DNA of 64,000 nt from Oegoconia quadripuncta. Taxonomy: Eukaryota; Arthropoda; Insecta; Lepidoptera; Autostichidae. Of the stretch, positions 61,857 through 64,000 are shown one piece after another (the first letter of the stretch is position 1; each line of letters begins with the position of its first letter). The DNA lies in NCBI GenBank assembly GCA_949316235.1, contig OX438748.1, forward strand, positions 124,001 through 188,000, in the 5' to 3' direction. Both the position numbers and the translations under genes were made by a program. Below the pieces are notes generated by a model that saw only the letters and a list, made by a program, of their open reading frames with translations, did not search any database and was not told the DNA's origin.

Positions 61857-61864
61857 CACTTCTT

Positions 61865-61911
61865 TTTGTAGAAACGTGGGCATATTATACATATGCCCAC
61901 GTTTCTACAAA
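61865..61911. repeat. perfect 21-bp hairpin, 5-base loop
   Basis: Arms 61865-61885 and 61891-61911, loop TATAC, no mismatch. Confidence 0.97.
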
Positions 61912-62050
61912 TATACTTGATACTGAAAGTTGAGTCAGTTCTACCATACACCAAGAAAGATATTGAATGGAAGAGACAAGACCCGTCTTTGGGCATACCA
62001 ACTACTTGGTAGCCACTACGTTCATCGTCGTCTTTTAATATTATCGACAT
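61912..62050 (-). pseudogene. OTU-type cysteine protease fragment
   Basis: From 62050 the minus strand reads MSIILKDDDERSGYQVVGMP, then KDGSCLFHSISFLVYG. DGxCLFxSIS is the active-site block of OTU domains, with Asp and the nucleophile Cys in place. The His block and most of the domain are missing. The frame runs into the 21-bp hairpin. OTU domains occur in cellular deubiquitinases and also in some mobile elements such as Helentrons; a mobile-element source is the better guess here. Confidence 0.55.
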
Positions 62051-63000
62051 TTTTTACGATAATTATTATCTTGCGAAATCAAACACAATTAAACTCAACG
62101 ACCTTTAGTATATGGACAACAAATCAGAAATACCGATAATATTTAGACTAAAACCTACTTATATCTTTAAGACTTCTTTTGTCTTAATAAAAAAAAACTT
62201 AAAGAAAATATTACTCTGCCTACTCAATCTATACAAACTATAAGCAAAACGTTAACTCTTAATTATTAGACAAGTGTCAATATAATTAATTATCAATGAA
62301 CTTTCTACTAAATTAATGATATTTTTAGACGAAACGAAGTAATATCTAACTAAATAAACTAAACTAGAATACTAGAAAAGTACTTATAAACACGAACGCG
62401 ATTCGAAGTACTGCCTAACTGTAAATTAAACCTAGAAAACTAAAAGTAGGTACTAAATAATTAACAATTAAATAAAGTATTCAATTGAAACTTCTTTTAA
62501 TTCTGATAATTAAGTAATAATCAGTAATCCGTCACTAACCATATAATTCCTAACCTGTTTAAATCTTTGAATTAATATAATAACAACCTGCCAATTAACT
62601 TTAGCAAACCTCACGAAATAATCAGCGAAATCAACGAAATGCAAATAATCCCTCCTAATCCCTAGCAAACATTTTCAAGCGCAATAGAAGAATGTCGTAA
62701 ACGACTGTAACGCGGCCGGTTGCCACTTTGCCATATAAGGTTATCGGAAAAACAAAACGTAAGCGCGTTTTAAAATACAGTCAACGCCATCTAGCGACGC
62801 GTGCGGGTATCACCGCCACTCTTAGCCAATGCATTATATTTTGACCAAATTTTCGTTTGTTTATTTAATTTGTGTAATGTTCGAGTAGAATAAAATTAAT
62901 CGTTTGACTATTTCTTCTTGTAAACTTGTAATAAGTATAAGTAAGTATAAGTATAAAAGCCAGTCTAGTCTTATCCAGAGTTTTCCTTTAATTTTATTTA
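62051..63000. other. AT-rich stretch, unrecognised
   Basis: About 650 bp of extreme AT content from 62050, then a CpG-richer part (62700-62830) with AACGCCATCTAGCGACGCG. It could be the rest of the OTU-carrying element. No ORF of note. Confidence 0.4.
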
Positions 63001-63009
63001 TATTCGTAT

Positions 63010-63060
63010 TAAAAGCAGAAGGGGAGGCATTCGCCCAGCAGTGGGACGCTATAGGCTAGA
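63010..63060 (+). mobile_element. RTE-like LINE end fragment
   Basis: GAGGCATTCGCCCAGCAGTG and GGACGCTATAGGCTAG match the ORF stop region of RTE-like elements (AQQWDAIG*). Confidence 0.6.
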
Positions 63061-63730
63061 TTAAATTAGAAGATGTGTCCCACTACGCTGGACAGTCGAT
63101 TTTTTTATGTAACAATAGTAGAAGGGGGCATTACCATATCTCTAATACAGCTGGGACCAGCTGAGGGTTCTTGATCAGATACTTCAGACCTTCGATTTTT
63201 GACATCAAATGAAGCGGCCCACCAAGTTGAATATTTTTTGTAAAGGCGGTATATGTCGATCTCTAATAGTTTGGTTGGGCTCTCGTGTTTCCTAATCAGG
63301 GTCACCAGGTACGCCAGATCTTCGATTATCCTAGTTTTTATAGTTTTCCCTTTATGTGGCCATTGAACCATAACTCTGTACCAAATTTCAGCTCTCTGAG
63401 TTTATGGGAAGTACTAGTTCTATTTTGATGATCATGAGTGAGTGAGTGAGTGAGTGAGTGTCATAAATGCGAAACTTTGCTTTCGCTTAACTTCAGAACT
63501 AAATGACCTACAGACTTGAAATTTTGGATTTTAAGTATGTGACTTACTTACTTACTGGATGACGAAAATTTCTGAGTTCTAGCTTATCCAGAGGTTCTAA
63601 AATAGGGGCCTGAAAATGCGGCGAAATGGTTCCAGTAAAGGATGGTACGGCAGTGTTTGCTTCGCGCTCGACTTGGCGGGGGCACTGCCGTGCCCCCAGA
63701 TTGGGTTATTTCCATGTTTGGATTTGTGTT
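63061..63730 (+). repeat. probable LINE 3' region with (TGAG)n and a GGGGGCAC hairpin
   Basis: (GAGT)n at 63435-63460; ACCAAATTTCAGCTCTCTGA before it; GGGGGCACTGCCGTGCCCCC at about 63679-63698 forms a perfect 8-bp stem with a TGCC loop. I recall the layout from lepidopteran repeats; class not proven. Confidence 0.45.
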
Positions 63731-63734
63731 TGAT

Positions 63735-63932
63735 TTGCAGTACAGCATTTCAAAAGGCCAGCTACCTCTATCTTATCTTAATAGGTTTGTCGTGTTCCAA
63801 ATGCTTGAGATAAGATAGCTAGTCCCCCAAATAAGGGTTGCAAGTAAGCACGCTTCTCTTTCGGTTCTTACTAATTTAACATCAGGTATGATTGGGGGAA
63901 ACGCTAACACAATGTGCATAAAAAAAATCAAG
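63735..63932 (+). repeat. SINE family C, 5'-truncated and diverged
   Basis: CCAGCTACCTCTATCTTATC, GAGATAAGATAGCTAGTCCC and ATCAGGTATGATTG, ending GTGCATAAAAAAAATC. Confidence 0.82.
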
Positions 63933-64000
63933 CCTTTAGTTTGATTCTGTAATACAAGCGATCGGAGAGTTCCCACGCTAAGTCACCATAGCTCTGATCA

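Overview
The window is nuclear DNA of a lepidopteran insect (moth or butterfly). The basis is a split gene of the arthropod dpr immunoglobulin family, GT-AG introns, AT-rich non-coding DNA, and a dense mix of tRNA-headed SINEs, non-LTR retrotransposon tails and CTAG-ending Helitron-like elements of the kind seen across Lepidoptera. There is no bacterial or organellar signature. No species is claimed.

One host gene can be assembled. It is a two-Ig-domain cell-surface protein of the Dpr family (called zig-8-like in many insect annotations) on the minus strand. Six coding exons join without a frame break at 60370-60436, 13424-13557, 12671-12905, 11036-11229, 9835-9940 and 8930-9099 and predict 301 residues: signal peptide, Ig1, Ig2, and a C-terminal hydrophobic tail suited to a GPI anchor. 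Intron 1 is about 46.8 kb; the other four are 0.5-1.4 kb. Dpr proteins bind DIP proteins on partner neurons in Drosophila and help specify synaptic connections. Exons are GC-rich and introns AT-rich. A (TG)n tract lies directly in front of the last 3' splice site.

Region by region. 1-3.4 kb: decayed PIF/Harbinger-type transposon, with a minus-strand transposase relic that still has recognisable introns, a plus-strand coding-like relic carrying 20 copies of a 7-bp repeat, and several SINEs. 3.4-8.9 kb: mostly unrecognised DNA with tandem and inverted repeats, then SINEs reaching into the 3' flank of the dpr gene. 8.9-13.6 kb: dpr exons 6 to 2 with LINE, SINE and Helitron-like debris in the short introns. 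13.6-60.4 kb: intron 1, filled with SINEs of three main tRNA-headed families (here called A, B, C), LINE pieces (RTE-like, CR1/jockey-like, R1-like), a BEL/Pao piece, Helitron-like ends, at least four inverted-repeat elements, a 66-bp array grown inside a SINE, a 32-bp array of about 21 copies, twin perfect hairpins, and repeat-poor GC-rich islands that could be enhancers. 60.4-64 kb: first coding exon, then SINEs, a foldback element, a perfect 21-bp hairpin and a relic of an OTU-type cysteine protease.

No rRNA, functional tRNA, CRISPR array or second intact host gene was found. Repeat boundaries were read by eye and are approximate unless exact positions are given. Repeat family letters are local labels.
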